From: Robinsoniella sp.
GTDB lineage: Bacteria; Bacillota; Clostridia; Lachnospirales; Lachnospiraceae
Assembly (NCBI GenBank): GCA_023664735.1
Contig: JAMPFB010000011.1
Location: 1 to 48,408, forward strand
DNA: 48,408 nucleotides
Reading direction: 5' to 3'
In this document: positions 24,121 through 33,193 of the stretch, piece after piece
Position numbering within the stretch: the stretch's first letter is position 1
Layout: each line of letters begins with the position of its first letter
The notes under the pieces: generated by a model
What the model saw: the letters and a program-made list of their open reading frames with translations, nothing else
Database searches by the model: none
What the model was told of the DNA's origin: nothing
Program-made: the position numbers and the translations under genes

Positions 24121-26016
24121 ATGCCATCACAATTTTTTGGATTAAATATTGCATATACAGGCTTGCTGGCTTCCAATGCGGCACTGAATACCACCGCAAA
24201 TAATATTTCTAACGAGCAGACGGAAGGATATTCCAGACAGGTAGTGAATCAGACAGCCTCTGATGCTCTCAGGACTTATACCAGCTATGGCTGTGCCGGC
24301 TCCGGCGTGGATGTGAATTCTATTGACCGGGTAAGAGACGTGTTTTATGATTTCAAATACTGGAATAATAATGCACAGGTAGGGGAATACAGTATTTTAA
24401 AAGAATATATGTGGCAGATTCAGGACTATTTTAAGGATGATGAGTTTACGGAAGGGTTTACTACTATTTTTAATAAAATGGTAACCAATCTTGCTGAATT
24501 AAAAAAGGATGCGGGAAGCGTCACCACAAAGCAGCAGTTCGTAGGAAGCGCTGAAAGCCTGACGTATTATTTTAATACGATGGCTGAAAATTTGGAAAGC
24601 CTTCAGCTTGAAATCAATCTGCAGATTCAGAATAAGGTGGATATGATCAATTCTTATGCTACGGCAATTTCCGCTCTGAACAAGCAGATAAACGTGATTG
24701 AACTAACCGGTATAACAGCCAATGATTTGAGGGATCAGAGGGATTCCATTATTGATAAGCTTTCCCAGATTGTGGATGTGCAGACAGATGAAATCCCGAT
24801 TCATGACAGCAATTATCCGGACAGGGAAACCGGCGGCAACCGGTATATCGTAAAGATTGCAGGCGGACAGAAAATCGTAGATACCAATGAATATTATGAA
24901 TTGGTATGTGGAGCAAGACCCACTTATGAAACAATCAACCAGTCGGATGCGGTTGGGCTTTATGATATCTATTTTAAGGATGGAAGGGAATTTAATATAT
25001 ACAGCAATGCCATTGGCGGCGAGCTGAGAGGTCTTATCCAGTTAAGAGACGGAAATAACGGTGAGAATTTTCGTGGAACTATTGAAAATGTATACTGGGG
25101 AACGCTGCCTAACGGTGACAGGCGGAATATGGTGGATGTATCGGTAACAGCAGATTATTTGAAAAACCTGAATCCCTCTATTTTATCTCCGACAGGAGGA
25201 GTGGTAACCCTTGGAAATGAAGAATACTGCTATGACAGCTTCAGCGTTACTTACAATGCAGCAGGTGAAATTGAGAAATATACCTTTGTAATCAGCAATG
25301 ATACAAATAAAAACTATAAGCAGCCTGATCCGGGAAGAATCGGCAAGGAAGCCACTGTAGGAAAATCTCTTAATTATCAGGGGATTCCTTATTATCAGGA
25401 GCAGTTAAATGAATGGGTGCGCATATTTGCAAAGGCATTTAACGATATTGCCACGGCAGATGGATCGGAGGATGGAGAAGGCAATCCTGCCGACATCTTT
25501 TTTGCGGCGGATAAGCCAGGAGATACCACGCAGTATCATTTTGATGCTTCCCAAAATATTACGGCAGGCACTGTAGTTTACAGCACGGATGACAGCTACT
25601 ACCTTCTTACGGCAAAGAATTTTGCAGTGTCCAACCGGATTGTGGAAAATGCAGACTTATTTGCTACCCATACGGTTGTGGGAGCGGGCGAGAGCAAATA
25701 TGACATTGTGGAAAATCTGATTAATATGCAGGAGGATAAAAAGGTGGCTTCTTTCAGAGGGGCGGCAGCAGGAGAGTTTTTACAGTGTATTTTAGCGGAT
25801 GTGGCATTAAATGCCAGCAATGCAATTACATTTAATGATGTTTATACTGGCATCAAGAATACAATCGAAACCCAAAGGACTTCTATCAGTGGCGTGGACG
25901 GTGACGAGGAAGCAATTAATCTGGTAAAGTTCCAGCACTCTTATAATCTTGCTTCCCAGATGATTCAGGTGCTGACGGAAATTTATGACAGGCTCATATT
26001 GCAGACAGGTGTATAG
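24121..26016 (+). CDS. flgK: FlgK-type hook-associated protein, copy 2
   Basis: 631 aa. N-terminal FGLNIAYTGLLASNAALNTTANNISNEQTEGYSRQ and C-terminal EEAINLVKFQHSYNLASQMIQVLTEI mark it as another FlgK paralogue, about 90 residues longer than copy 1 through extra sequence in the middle. The two differ widely, so this is an old duplication. Both may be junction proteins of the same flagellum in different positions. Start preceded by GGGGGAAG, 12 bp after copy 1. Confidence 0.9.
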   Translation: MPSQFFGLNIAYTGLLASNAALNTTANNISNEQTEGYSRQVVNQTASDALRTYTSYGCAGSGVDVNSIDRVRDVFYDFKYWNNNAQVGEYSILKEYMWQIQDYFKDDEFTEGFTTIFNKMVTNLAELKKDAGSVTTKQQFVGSAESLTYYFNTMAENLESLQLEINLQIQNKVDMINSYATAISALNKQINVIELTGITANDLRDQRDSIIDKLSQIVDVQTDEIPIHDSNYPDRETGGNRYIVKIAGGQKIVDTNEYYELVCGARPTYETINQSDAVGLYDIYFKDGREFNIYSNAIGGELRGLIQLRDGNNGENFRGTIENVYWGTLPNGDRRNMVDVSVTADYLKNLNPSILSPTGGVVTLGNEEYCYDSFSVTYNAAGEIEKYTFVISNDTNKNYKQPDPGRIGKEATVGKSLNYQGIPYYQEQLNEWVRIFAKAFNDIATADGSEDGEGNPADIFFAADKPGDTTQYHFDASQNITAGTVVYSTDDSYYLLTAKNFAVSNRIVENADLFATHTVVGAGESKYDIVENLINMQEDKKVASFRGAAAGEFLQCILADVALNASNAITFNDVYTGIKNTIETQRTSISGVDGDEEAINLVKFQHSYNLASQMIQVLTEIYDRLILQTGV

Positions 26017-26027
26017 GAGGAAAAGCC

Positions 26028-27575
26028 ATGCGTATTACAAATAAGATTATACAAAATAATTCACTTACTAACATTAACAGAAATAAGGCCTTGGAAGACA
26101 AGCTGAATACTATGATGTCTACGGAAAAGAAGATTACAAGACCCAGTGACGATCCGGTAATTGCCATCCGCGCTTTGAGGCTTCATACAAATCTGACCAA
26201 GGCAAACCAATATTATGAAAGAAACGTGGAGGATGCAAGGGCATGGCTGAAGATTACGCAGGATGCTGTGGGTAATACGGTAGATGTTATTAGCGACATG
26301 TATGAGCAGTGCGTAGCAGGCTCCAAGGATTCCCTAAAGCCTGATGACAGAACGAAGATTTTGGAAAGCTTAAAGTCTTTAAGGGATGAAATATATGCAA
26401 CAGGCAATTCCGATTATGCAGGACGTTATGTGTTCAGCGGTTACCGCACGGATACGACGCTGACCTTTAAAGGAAGCACTACGAAGAATTACCGCATTAC
26501 AGAGCAGCTTTCCACAGAGGCGCTGCAGGACATTACCTATGTGGATTCCAAGGACTTAAATACAATAACCAGCGCCAATGCTGCGACCCTTACAACAACA
26601 GAGAGGGATATAGAGACTTCACAGGTACACAGGCTGAGGCTGGCATATGCCAATTGCTCTGACGGAGCATTGCCTGCTATTTCCTACTATGATTCCACAG
26701 GCGCCCAACAGACCATTACGGTTGACGCAGCAGATGTGGTTTCCGTATACAGCACATCCCCCAATCCTTATCTGGCGGCAGAGGATTCTGCTAACGGAGT
26801 GGTGTTTATTCCTGAAACAGGTGAACTTATTTTAAGCGATGCTGTTTATAACACATTATTGGGCTTGAAGGATGTAGGAAGCACACAGACCATTGATGAA
26901 GGGGAGATTCGGATTACCTATGAAAAATCCCAGTGGAGCAACAATGAACTAAGACCGGAGCATTATTATGCCTGCACCTCTACAGATGACGGCATTCAAT
27001 ATAATGAAGACTTTTTAACGAACCTGCCTACGGATACGGATGGACAGATTATCAGTTATGATATGGGGATGAATCAGACGCTTCGTGTAAATACCGTGGC
27101 AAATGATGTATATACGCCGGATGTAGGAAGGGATGTGGATGACCTGATTACCATAACGGAGCAGGTTGTAGAAATGGATGAGATTAAGACCAAGCTGGAA
27201 ACCATGGTAAAAAATGAAACGGATACGGCTAAGAAGGCACAATTAGAGGAAAAACTGACTGCAGTAAACAAAGCCTTCAGCCTTATGGCGGATAAGATGC
27301 AGAAAATGTTCGAAAACGGCATTAACAGGATGCAGGGGTATTTGGATGTTGCTAATTTGGCATTGACACAGGTTGGAAGCAGAGGCGCAAGACTTGATTT
27401 AATCGAAAACCGGCTTTCATCTCAGGTGACTACCTTTGAAACTCTGACTTCGGAAAATGAAAATGAAGATGCGGAGATTATTGCTGTACAGCTGGCAAGC
27501 GCACAATTTTCTTATGAAGCTGCGCTTATGGCAACTGGCAAGATTACCCAGACAACGCTTTTGAATTATTTATAA
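26028..27575 (+). CDS. flgL: Flagellar hook-associated protein 3 (FlgL), enlarged
   Basis: 515 aa against roughly 300 for typical FlgL. The N-terminal MRITNKIIQNNSLTNINRNK and KKITRPSDDPVIAIRALRL, YVFSGYRTDTT in the middle, and the C-terminal VQLASAQFSYEAALMATGKITQTTLLNYL are standard. The extra length lies between about residues 150 and 370, as an inserted surface domain. Second hook-filament junction protein. Start follows AGGAGG. Confidence 0.92.
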   Translation: MRITNKIIQNNSLTNINRNKALEDKLNTMMSTEKKITRPSDDPVIAIRALRLHTNLTKANQYYERNVEDARAWLKITQDAVGNTVDVISDMYEQCVAGSKDSLKPDDRTKILESLKSLRDEIYATGNSDYAGRYVFSGYRTDTTLTFKGSTTKNYRITEQLSTEALQDITYVDSKDLNTITSANAATLTTTERDIETSQVHRLRLAYANCSDGALPAISYYDSTGAQQTITVDAADVVSVYSTSPNPYLAAEDSANGVVFIPETGELILSDAVYNTLLGLKDVGSTQTIDEGEIRITYEKSQWSNNELRPEHYYACTSTDDGIQYNEDFLTNLPTDTDGQIISYDMGMNQTLRVNTVANDVYTPDVGRDVDDLITITEQVVEMDEIKTKLETMVKNETDTAKKAQLEEKLTAVNKAFSLMADKMQKMFENGINRMQGYLDVANLALTQVGSRGARLDLIENRLSSQVTTFETLTSENENEDAEIIAVQLASAQFSYEAALMATGKITQTTLLNYL

Positions 27576-27622
27576 ATGTTATGAGCAGGAGCCATTGCCC
27601 GTAAAGGAAAGGAATAAAAGGG

Positions 27623-28081
27623 ATGGAAATAAACACAAAAAACTTTGGGATAATTGATATTGAAGAGGAGAAGATCATTCGTTTTGTAGGCGGTATCGTA
27701 GGTTTTCCGGATCTTGTGGAGTTTGCGTTGATACATGATGTGGAGCAGGAAGCAAAAAGCAGCATCCAATGGCTTCAGTCCATGCAGGAACCGGGATTTG
27801 CCATGCCGGTAGTGGATCCGCTTGTGATTTTGCCGGATTACAATCCGCAAATAGAAGATGACCTGCTAAAACCTTTAGGGGAGCTGGAACCGGATAATAT
27901 GCTGGTGCTCATTACCATTACTATTCCTTCGGATTTAACAAAGATGAGCGTAAATCTAAGAGGGCCTATTATTATTAATACAAATAATAAAAAGGCATGT
28001 CAGGTAATTGCCGAGGGAGAAAACTATTTGGTCAAATATCCTGTCTATGAATTGCTCAAGTCAAGAAAGGCAGGTGAATGA
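27623..28081 (+). CDS. fliW: Flagellar assembly factor FliW
   Basis: 152 aa with FliW features: IIRFVGGIVGFPDLVEFAL at the start, VIDPLVIL-like VVDPLVILPDY, and NLRGPIIINTNNKKACQVI. FliW binds either flagellin or CsrA. When flagellin is exported, free FliW removes CsrA from flagellin mRNA. It lies one base ahead of csrA, and flagellin leaders with CsrA motifs lie downstream, so the whole circuit is in this window. Confidence 0.95.
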   Translation: MEINTKNFGIIDIEEEKIIRFVGGIVGFPDLVEFALIHDVEQEAKSSIQWLQSMQEPGFAMPVVDPLVILPDYNPQIEDDLLKPLGELEPDNMLVLITITIPSDLTKMSVNLRGPIIINTNNKKACQVIAEGENYLVKYPVYELLKSRKAGE

Positions 28082-28082
28082 T

Positions 28083-28298
28083 ATGTTGGCATTGTCTAGA
28101 AAGAAAAACGAAGCTTTGGTCATCAATAACAACATTGAGCTCACCGTGTTGGAAATAAAGGGCGAACAGGTAAAGCTGGGCATCTCAGCGCCAAAGAATG
28201 TTCCTATATACAGGAAAGAAGTGTATGTTCAGATACAGGAGTCCAATCAGGAAGCGGGAAATGCAGATGGCTTGAAGGCATTAAAGGATTTATTGTAA
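28083..28298 (+). CDS. csrA: Carbon storage/translation regulator CsrA
   Basis: 71 aa starting MLALSRKKNEALVI, with the core VLEIKGEQVKLGISAPKNVPIYRKEVY, the RNA-binding dimer fold. It binds GGA in hairpin loops; predicted targets are the flagellin leaders at 32036 and 33158. The start ATG is one base after the fliW stop. Closed by a terminator at 28319. Confidence 0.96.
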   Translation: MLALSRKKNEALVINNNIELTVLEIKGEQVKLGISAPKNVPIYRKEVYVQIQESNQEAGNADGLKALKDLL

Positions 28299-28318
28299 TA
28301 TGCTATATAAAAGAAAAG

Positions 28319-28357
28319 GAAAATGTTTGGCAAGACTATAAACATTTTCTTTTTTTA
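28319..28357 (+). terminator. Intrinsic terminator after csrA
   Basis: GAAAATGTTT/AAACATTTTC stem, 11-nt loop, then eight T. It overlaps the sigma-28 promoter of flaG. Confidence 0.8.
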
Positions 28358-28366
28358 TACCGATAT
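28339..28366 (+). promoter_or_regulatory. Sigma-28-like promoter of flaG-fliD-fliS
   Basis: TAAA at 28339-28342, 16 bp, ACCGATAT at 28359-28366. The TAAA is inside the 3' arm of the csrA terminator. Spacing equals that of the minus-strand site at 8459. Confidence 0.65.
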
Positions 28367-28435
28367 ATTTTCTAAGAAACGTATACATGGCATGTTTTTG
28401 CCAAGAGAAGCGAATATCACACGGAGGTGACAAAA

Positions 28436-28861
28436 ATGGCAATTGAACCATTAGGAAGTGCAATGACGCTGCAGGCGCAGCCCATTCAGAAAACAGAGGC
28501 AGTAAAACCTGTTACAGGCAGAACGGAATCTGCGGTACAGGAAGTGAGTCAGGCAGCAGATGCGGCTACCCTTAATATCAAAGCCGCAGAAGGAAAAGAA
28601 AACAGCAACGGGGAAAATGGCGCCAAAGAACAGGGGCAGCCTTCCAAAGAGCAGCTTAGGCAGGCGGTCGAAAAAATCAACAAAAATATGGGTAATTCAG
28701 AGGTGCTGTTTGGTATTCATGAAGCGACCAACCGGATCACCATCAAGGTCGTAAATAAAGACACAAAAGAGGTATTAAGAGAGCTTCCGCCGGAAAAGAC
28801 CCTTGACATGATTGCCAAGGTATGGGAATTGGCGGGTATATTAGTAGATGAAAGACGATAG
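28436..28861 (+). CDS. flaG: FlaG family flagellar protein
   Basis: 141 aa. The first 85 residues are low-complexity Ala/Glu/Gln. The C-terminal part (NSEVLFGIHEATNRITIKVVNKDTKEVLRELPPEKTLDMIAKVWELAG) is the FlaG domain, found with FliD in many flagellated bacteria and linked to filament length. ATG 28436 follows ACGGAGG; a GTG nine bases earlier overlaps that site. Confidence 0.9.
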   Translation: MAIEPLGSAMTLQAQPIQKTEAVKPVTGRTESAVQEVSQAADAATLNIKAAEGKENSNGENGAKEQGQPSKEQLRQAVEKINKNMGNSEVLFGIHEATNRITIKVVNKDTKEVLRELPPEKTLDMIAKVWELAGILVDERR

Positions 28862-28873
28862 GAGGGAACACAT

Positions 28874-30907
28874 ATGCCAATGCGTATAACAGGTATGAAT
28901 TCCGGTCTTGATACGGAAAGCATCATAGCAGAATTAGTAAAGGCGAAAAGCCAGAAAAAAGTAAAACTGCAAAAGTCCCAGACAACGCTTAGTTACAAGC
29001 AGGATGCATGGAAGACTTTGAACAGCAAGATTTTGAATTTATATAGTAAGACAATTGAAAATATGTCGTATAGCACTGCTTACAAAAAACAGAAAACCTC
29101 TGTATCTAATGAGTCCGTGGCAAGTGTGATCACAGGCAAGGATGCAACCAATGGGGTTCAGGAGCTTCAGGTGACTGCTTTGGCAAAGAGCGGATATCTC
29201 ACCGGCGCACAGTTAAGTACCAATGGAGCATATTCAGGAAGTACCAAATTGTCTGAGCTTGCAGGTATAGCTGAAGATGATTCGGTAGCTTTTTCCATTA
29301 CTGTCGGCGGCGAAACAAGAGACATTAAATTGACTGGCAGTTCTACCATTAGCGATGTAGTGGGACAATTAAAAAATGCAGGCGTAAATGCCAGCTTCGA
29401 TGAAAAGAATCAAAGATTTTTTGTAAAGGCCAAAACTACCGGCGAAGATGCAGATTTTGCCCTGACAGCCAGCACGGATGCAGGATTTAAGGCATTGACA
29501 GCTTTAGGAATCAACGTGCTTGATAAAAATTCAAAAGAACAGTATGAAATCTACAAAGGGCTTGGAGATGAAAACAGCGCTGCTGCTGAAGAGCTGATTA
29601 AGGAAGAGACTGCAAGACAGGCAGAGATAGTGAAAGGCCAGATTGCAGGCATGGAAGAGCGGATTAGTGGATATGAAAAGAGCATTGGTGAATTCTTAAA
29701 AGCAAAAGGGTACCAGAAAGAGGATGGCAGTGTAGATATAAGCGCTTTTGATGATGATTATCAGGCATTGTTAGATAAAAAAGCGGATTTGTCCAATGCT
29801 CCGGCAGGTGAAACAGAAGAAGAAAAGAAAGCAAGAGAAGCAGAACTGGAAAAAGTAGAAGCTGATATAAAGGCTTATGATGCTTATAAAGAAGAAAAAG
29901 CGGAGCTGGATAAAGTAACTGGTGAGAAGGCGGCGGCTGAGAATAGGCTGGCAAATGGCAATAAGGCAATCTATGATGATGTGAAAGCAGACATGAAGGC
30001 AAAGATTGAGTATGCCAATGCTGTATTGAGCAAAGATTCAAGCGAATTTTCTACAAAGGCTACCAGAATAGAAGGGGAGAATGCAGTAATCAGCCTAAAT
30101 GGGGCAGAGTTTGTTTCTTCTACCAATAACTTTGAAATTGATGGGCTTACCATTTCCGTTAAGGCTAAGACAGTAGGTGATGAGGTCGTAACGCTGACTA
30201 CGGAAGATGATTATGATGCCATTTATGGTGTCATCAAGAATTTCATTAAAGAATATAATGAACTTATCAATGAAATGGATAAGCTGTATAACACCAAGAC
30301 ACCAACAGGATATGCGCCTCTGTCCGATGAGGAAAAGGAAGCATTAAGCGACAAAGAAATAGAAAAATATGAAGATACTTTAAAGGATGCTGCTTTATAT
30401 AGGGATTCTACTTTAAGTGAGATTTCAAGTCTCTTTAAGATGACCATGATGTCGGGCTTTGAGGTAAATGGAAAGACCATGTATTTATCCGACTTTGGGA
30501 TTAATAAGCTTGGTTATTTCAATGCAGCGGATAATGAAAGGAATGCTTACCATATTGATGGCGATCCGGATGATGCAAACTCAATGGGCAATGCGGATGT
30601 TCTAAAGTCCATGATTGCAAATGATCCGGAAACGGTTATTTCCTTCTTTACACAGCTTTCCAAACAGCTTCATTCGGAACTGTTTGAAAAAATGAAGTCA
30701 AATGATTTCAGCAGCTACAACAAAGTGTATAATGATAAGCTGATGCAGAAGGAATACGATTCTTATACAAGCAAGATTGCTGAGCAGGAAAAGAAAATCA
30801 CCGCAGCAGAGGATAAGTATTATAAACAGTTTAGTGCGATGGAGACGGCGCTTGCAAAGCTTGAATCAAAATCCAATGCCATTGCAGGTTTATTAGGAGG
30901 CTCATAA
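28874..30907 (+). CDS. fliD: Filament cap protein FliD
   Basis: 677 aa, longer than the usual 450-550. N-terminal ITGMNSGLDTESIIAELVKAKSQKKVKLQ and SVITGKDATNGVQELQVTALA, and C-terminal coiled region (KIAEQEKKITAAEDKYYKQFSAMETALAKLESK) are classic FliD. A charged helical insertion of about 145 residues (roughly 230-375) with repeated Glu/Lys explains the extra length. It caps the filament and folds flagellin onto the tip. Start follows AGGAGGG. A single base separates it from fliS. Confidence 0.95.
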   Translation: MPMRITGMNSGLDTESIIAELVKAKSQKKVKLQKSQTTLSYKQDAWKTLNSKILNLYSKTIENMSYSTAYKKQKTSVSNESVASVITGKDATNGVQELQVTALAKSGYLTGAQLSTNGAYSGSTKLSELAGIAEDDSVAFSITVGGETRDIKLTGSSTISDVVGQLKNAGVNASFDEKNQRFFVKAKTTGEDADFALTASTDAGFKALTALGINVLDKNSKEQYEIYKGLGDENSAAAEELIKEETARQAEIVKGQIAGMEERISGYEKSIGEFLKAKGYQKEDGSVDISAFDDDYQALLDKKADLSNAPAGETEEEKKAREAELEKVEADIKAYDAYKEEKAELDKVTGEKAAAENRLANGNKAIYDDVKADMKAKIEYANAVLSKDSSEFSTKATRIEGENAVISLNGAEFVSSTNNFEIDGLTISVKAKTVGDEVVTLTTEDDYDAIYGVIKNFIKEYNELINEMDKLYNTKTPTGYAPLSDEEKEALSDKEIEKYEDTLKDAALYRDSTLSEISSLFKMTMMSGFEVNGKTMYLSDFGINKLGYFNAADNERNAYHIDGDPDDANSMGNADVLKSMIANDPETVISFFTQLSKQLHSELFEKMKSNDFSSYNKVYNDKLMQKEYDSYTSKIAEQEKKITAAEDKYYKQFSAMETALAKLESKSNAIAGLLGGS

Positions 30908-30908
30908 T

Positions 30909-31298
30909 ATGGCTATACCAAATGCGTATACGAAATACAATGATAGCAAGATATTGACTGCTTCCAAGCCAGAGCTGACTCTTATGCTTTATGAGGGCGC
31001 CATTAAATTTTGCAATATAGCAATTTTAGGTATAGAACAGAAAGATATTGAAAAAGCCCATGTAAATATCATGAAGGTGCAGAAGATTATTGAAGAATTC
31101 CGTGCGACTCTTGATATGAAATATCCGGTGGCGGAAGATTTTGACAGGGTGTATGTGTATCTCCTGCAACGTCTTTTGGAGGCGAACATCAAAAAGGATA
31201 AGGAAATTTTAGAAGAAGTGAATACTCATCTTCGTTCCATGCGTGATACATGGAAGGAAGTCATGAAAAAGGCGCATACGGTTTCAGAAGAAACATAA
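30909..31298 (+). CDS. fliS: Flagellin export chaperone FliS
   Basis: 129 aa, helical bundle, opening AIPNAYTKYNDSKILTASKPELTLMLYEGAIKFCNIA, a textbook FliS start. It binds the flagellin C terminus in the cytoplasm. Translationally coupled to fliD. Confidence 0.95.
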   Translation: MAIPNAYTKYNDSKILTASKPELTLMLYEGAIKFCNIAILGIEQKDIEKAHVNIMKVQKIIEEFRATLDMKYPVAEDFDRVYVYLLQRLLEANIKKDKEILEEVNTHLRSMRDTWKEVMKKAHTVSEET

Positions 31299-31306
31299 GG
31301 AATAGG

Positions 31307-31340
31307 ACAAAGAGGATTTCTTAAATCCTCTTTGTTGCTT
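31307..31340 (+). terminator. Hairpin terminator after fliS
   Basis: A 13-bp perfect stem ACAAAGAGGATTT/AAATCCTCTTTGT, 3-nt loop, followed by a mixed T-rich tail. Confidence 0.65.
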
Positions 31341-31404
31341 TATTTAAGTGAATATCTGCAGGGAACATGGCAAGCTATAAAGATAGCAGGGAAAAGGAGG
31401 AAAC

Positions 31405-31887
31405 ATGACGGATAATTACATACAGATTATGATTGAAAGTCTGGAAAAAAAGGAAGAAATGCTGGATAAAATTATAGAAAAGAATAATGAGCAGGCAGAG
31501 ATATTAAAAGAAGAGAAATTTTCCGTAGAGCTTTTTGACAGCAATGTGGAAGAAAAAGCAGTGTTGATTCAGCAGCTTGAGTTATTAGATGCGGGTTTTG
31601 ACAGAATGTATGAGCATGTAAAAGAGGAATTGACTTCACAGGAGGGAAAGGCAGCATACAAAAATGAAATAAAGAAGATGCAGCAGCTGATTTCCAATCT
31701 TACGGAAAAAAGCGTTTCCATTCAGGCGCAGGAAAGCAGAAATAAACAGATGGTGGAAAAGGTGTTCAAAGGTGAAAGAGAACGGATAAAGGCAGTAAAG
31801 CTGGGCTCCAAGGCAGCAATTGACTATTACCGGAATATGAACCATACGAATTTCGTGTCCCCGCAGTTTGTGGATAAGAAAAATTAA
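31405..31887 (+). CDS. FliT/FlgN-like flagellar helical protein
   Basis: 160 aa, all helical and charged, start supported by AAAGGAGG. Size, composition and position behind fliS fit a flagellar export chaperone of the FliT or FlgN type, but the sequence is too degenerate to settle which. The flgN-like gene at 21947 already fills the FlgK/FlgL chaperone role, which favours FliT (FliD chaperone) here. It is the last gene before the flagellins. Confidence 0.6.
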   Translation: MTDNYIQIMIESLEKKEEMLDKIIEKNNEQAEILKEEKFSVELFDSNVEEKAVLIQQLELLDAGFDRMYEHVKEELTSQEGKAAYKNEIKKMQQLISNLTEKSVSIQAQESRNKQMVEKVFKGERERIKAVKLGSKAAIDYYRNMNHTNFVSPQFVDKKN

Positions 31888-31914
31888 AATATAGAAAAAG
31901 TGTAAGTTTAGGTA

Positions 31915-31941
31915 TAAAGTATTTAAGAAACCTTCCGATAT
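31915..31941 (+). promoter_or_regulatory. Sigma-28 promoter of flagellin gene 1
   Basis: TAAA at 31915-31918, 15 bp, TCCGATAT at 31934-31941. The transcript leader would be about 120 nt. Confidence 0.88.
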
Positions 31942-31973
31942 ATAATACAAGTAAAACAACTTACTTAGAAAGC

Positions 31974-32063
31974 AGTAATCTTTTCCGAAGAAGCGTACGG
32001 TCAGGAGAAAGGGTTACTTACAAACAAGAAAGCGGCAGGGAAGCCGCATGAAATTCAAGGAGG
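31974..32063 (+). promoter_or_regulatory. Flagellin 1 leader with two CsrA motifs
   Basis: Site 1: CAGGGAAG (32036-32043), a perfect CANGGANG, with the GGA in the loop of hairpin GCGGC/GCCGC (32032-32047). Site 2: CAAGGAGG (32056-32063), also perfect, is the Shine-Dalgarno itself. They are 20 nt apart. A further stem joins AGTAATC (31974-31980) to GGTTACT (32012-32018). The layout matches the hag leader of Bacillus subtilis, where CsrA bridging two such sites blocks initiation. Confidence 0.8.
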
Positions 32064-32071
32064 AATATATT

Positions 32072-32869
32072 ATGGTAGTACAACACAACTTACGCGCATT
32101 AAACTCAAACAGAATGTTAGGATTAACGACAGCATCACAGACCAAGTCTACAGAAAAGTTATCTTCCGGTTACAAAATCAACCGTGCAGCAGATGATGCA
32201 GCAGGATTGGCAATTTCCGAGAAGATGAGACGTCAGGTAAGAGGTCTGACACAGGCAGCAGCAAATGCTCAGGATGGTATTTCCTGCGTACAGACAGCTG
32301 AAGGTGCATTGAATGAAGTTCATGACATGTTACAGCGTATGAATGAGTTGGCAGTAAAAGCTGTTAACGGAACGAACCAGACAGATGACAAGGCTTATAT
32401 CCAGTCTGAAATCGACCAGCTGGCATCTGAAATTACCAGGACATCTAATGATACAACCTTCAATAAGATGGGACTTTTAAATTCCAATACTACTTTTACA
32501 CTTCAGGTTGGTACTGAGCAGGGTCATACCATTAGCGTTGGTTTATCTTCCATGACTGCAACTAGCATTGGTGTAGGAAGTTTACAGATTAGTTCCGATG
32601 CTTCTATTACATCTATTGATGCTGCTATCCAGTCTGTATCCAAGTTCCGTTCAGACCTTGGTGCTGTACAGAACAGACTTGAGCATACTATCAACAACCT
32701 GCAGAACGTTGCAGAGAATACTCAGGCAGCTGAATCCCAGATTCGCGATACTGATATGGCTACAGAGATGGTTAAGTATGCAAATAATAACATCCTTGCA
32801 CAGGCAGGTCAGGCTATGCTGGCTCAGTCCAATCAGGCTAATCAGGGTGTATTGTCTCTGTTACAGTAA
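32072..32869 (+). CDS. fliC: Flagellin, copy 1
   Basis: 265 aa. Starts VVQHNLRALNSNRMLGLTT, with the D0/D1 motif KLSSGYKINRAADDAAGLAISEKMR, and ends ANNNILAQAGQAMLAQSNQ before the final LLQ. Only about 50 residues separate the conserved ends, so the outer domain is minimal. The ATG at 32072 has AAGGAGG before it; a longer frame from 32048 would run through the regulatory leader. Protein and coding DNA appear identical to copy 2. Expected secretion by the flagellar export system with FliS. Confidence 0.97.
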   Translation: MVVQHNLRALNSNRMLGLTTASQTKSTEKLSSGYKINRAADDAAGLAISEKMRRQVRGLTQAAANAQDGISCVQTAEGALNEVHDMLQRMNELAVKAVNGTNQTDDKAYIQSEIDQLASEITRTSNDTTFNKMGLLNSNTTFTLQVGTEQGHTISVGLSSMTATSIGVGSLQISSDASITSIDAAIQSVSKFRSDLGAVQNRLEHTINNLQNVAENTQAAESQIRDTDMATEMVKYANNNILAQAGQAMLAQSNQANQGVLSLLQ

Positions 32870-32894
32870 GAGTAAGCAATTCTTAAAGGCTACC

Positions 32895-32924
32895 AAAAGA
32901 GTCGGCTTTGCCGGCTCTTTTTTT
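32895..32924 (+). terminator. Terminator of flagellin gene 1
   Basis: AGAGTCGGC/GCCGGCTCT stem (one G-U), loop TTT, seven T. The following 110 bp to the next promoter show no gene. Confidence 0.9.
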
Positions 32925-33036
32925 GTCCGGTTGCTCATAATCTAATGGCATAAGGAAATAAAGCGCCTGAATCATACGTATTTTCCGTATTCAAGGTTGG
33001 CAGACAAAAAAGTAGGAAAAGTTTAATTTTTACATA

Positions 33037-33063
33037 TAAAGTATTTAAGAAATCTTCCGATAT
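33037..33063 (+). promoter_or_regulatory. Sigma-28 promoter of flagellin gene 2
   Basis: TAAA at 33037-33040, 15 bp, TCCGATAT at 33056-33063. Confidence 0.88.
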
Positions 33064-33095
33064 ATAATACAAGTAAAACAACTTACTTAAAAAAC

Positions 33096-33185
33096 AGTAA
33101 TCTTTTCCGAAGAAGCGTACGGTCTGAAGAAGGGATTACTTACAAACAAGAAAGCGGCAGGGAAGCCGCATAAAATTCAAGGAGG
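33096..33185 (+). promoter_or_regulatory. Flagellin 2 leader with two CsrA motifs
   Basis: The same two perfect motifs as in copy 1: CAGGGAAG in the hairpin loop at 33158-33165 (hairpin 33154-33169) and CAAGGAGG at 33178-33185 on the Shine-Dalgarno. The long-range stem is AGTAATC (33096-33102) with GATTACT (33134-33140), fully paired, where copy 1 has a G-U. Surrounding bases differ at several places while these elements do not. Confidence 0.8.
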
Positions 33186-33193
33186 AATATATT

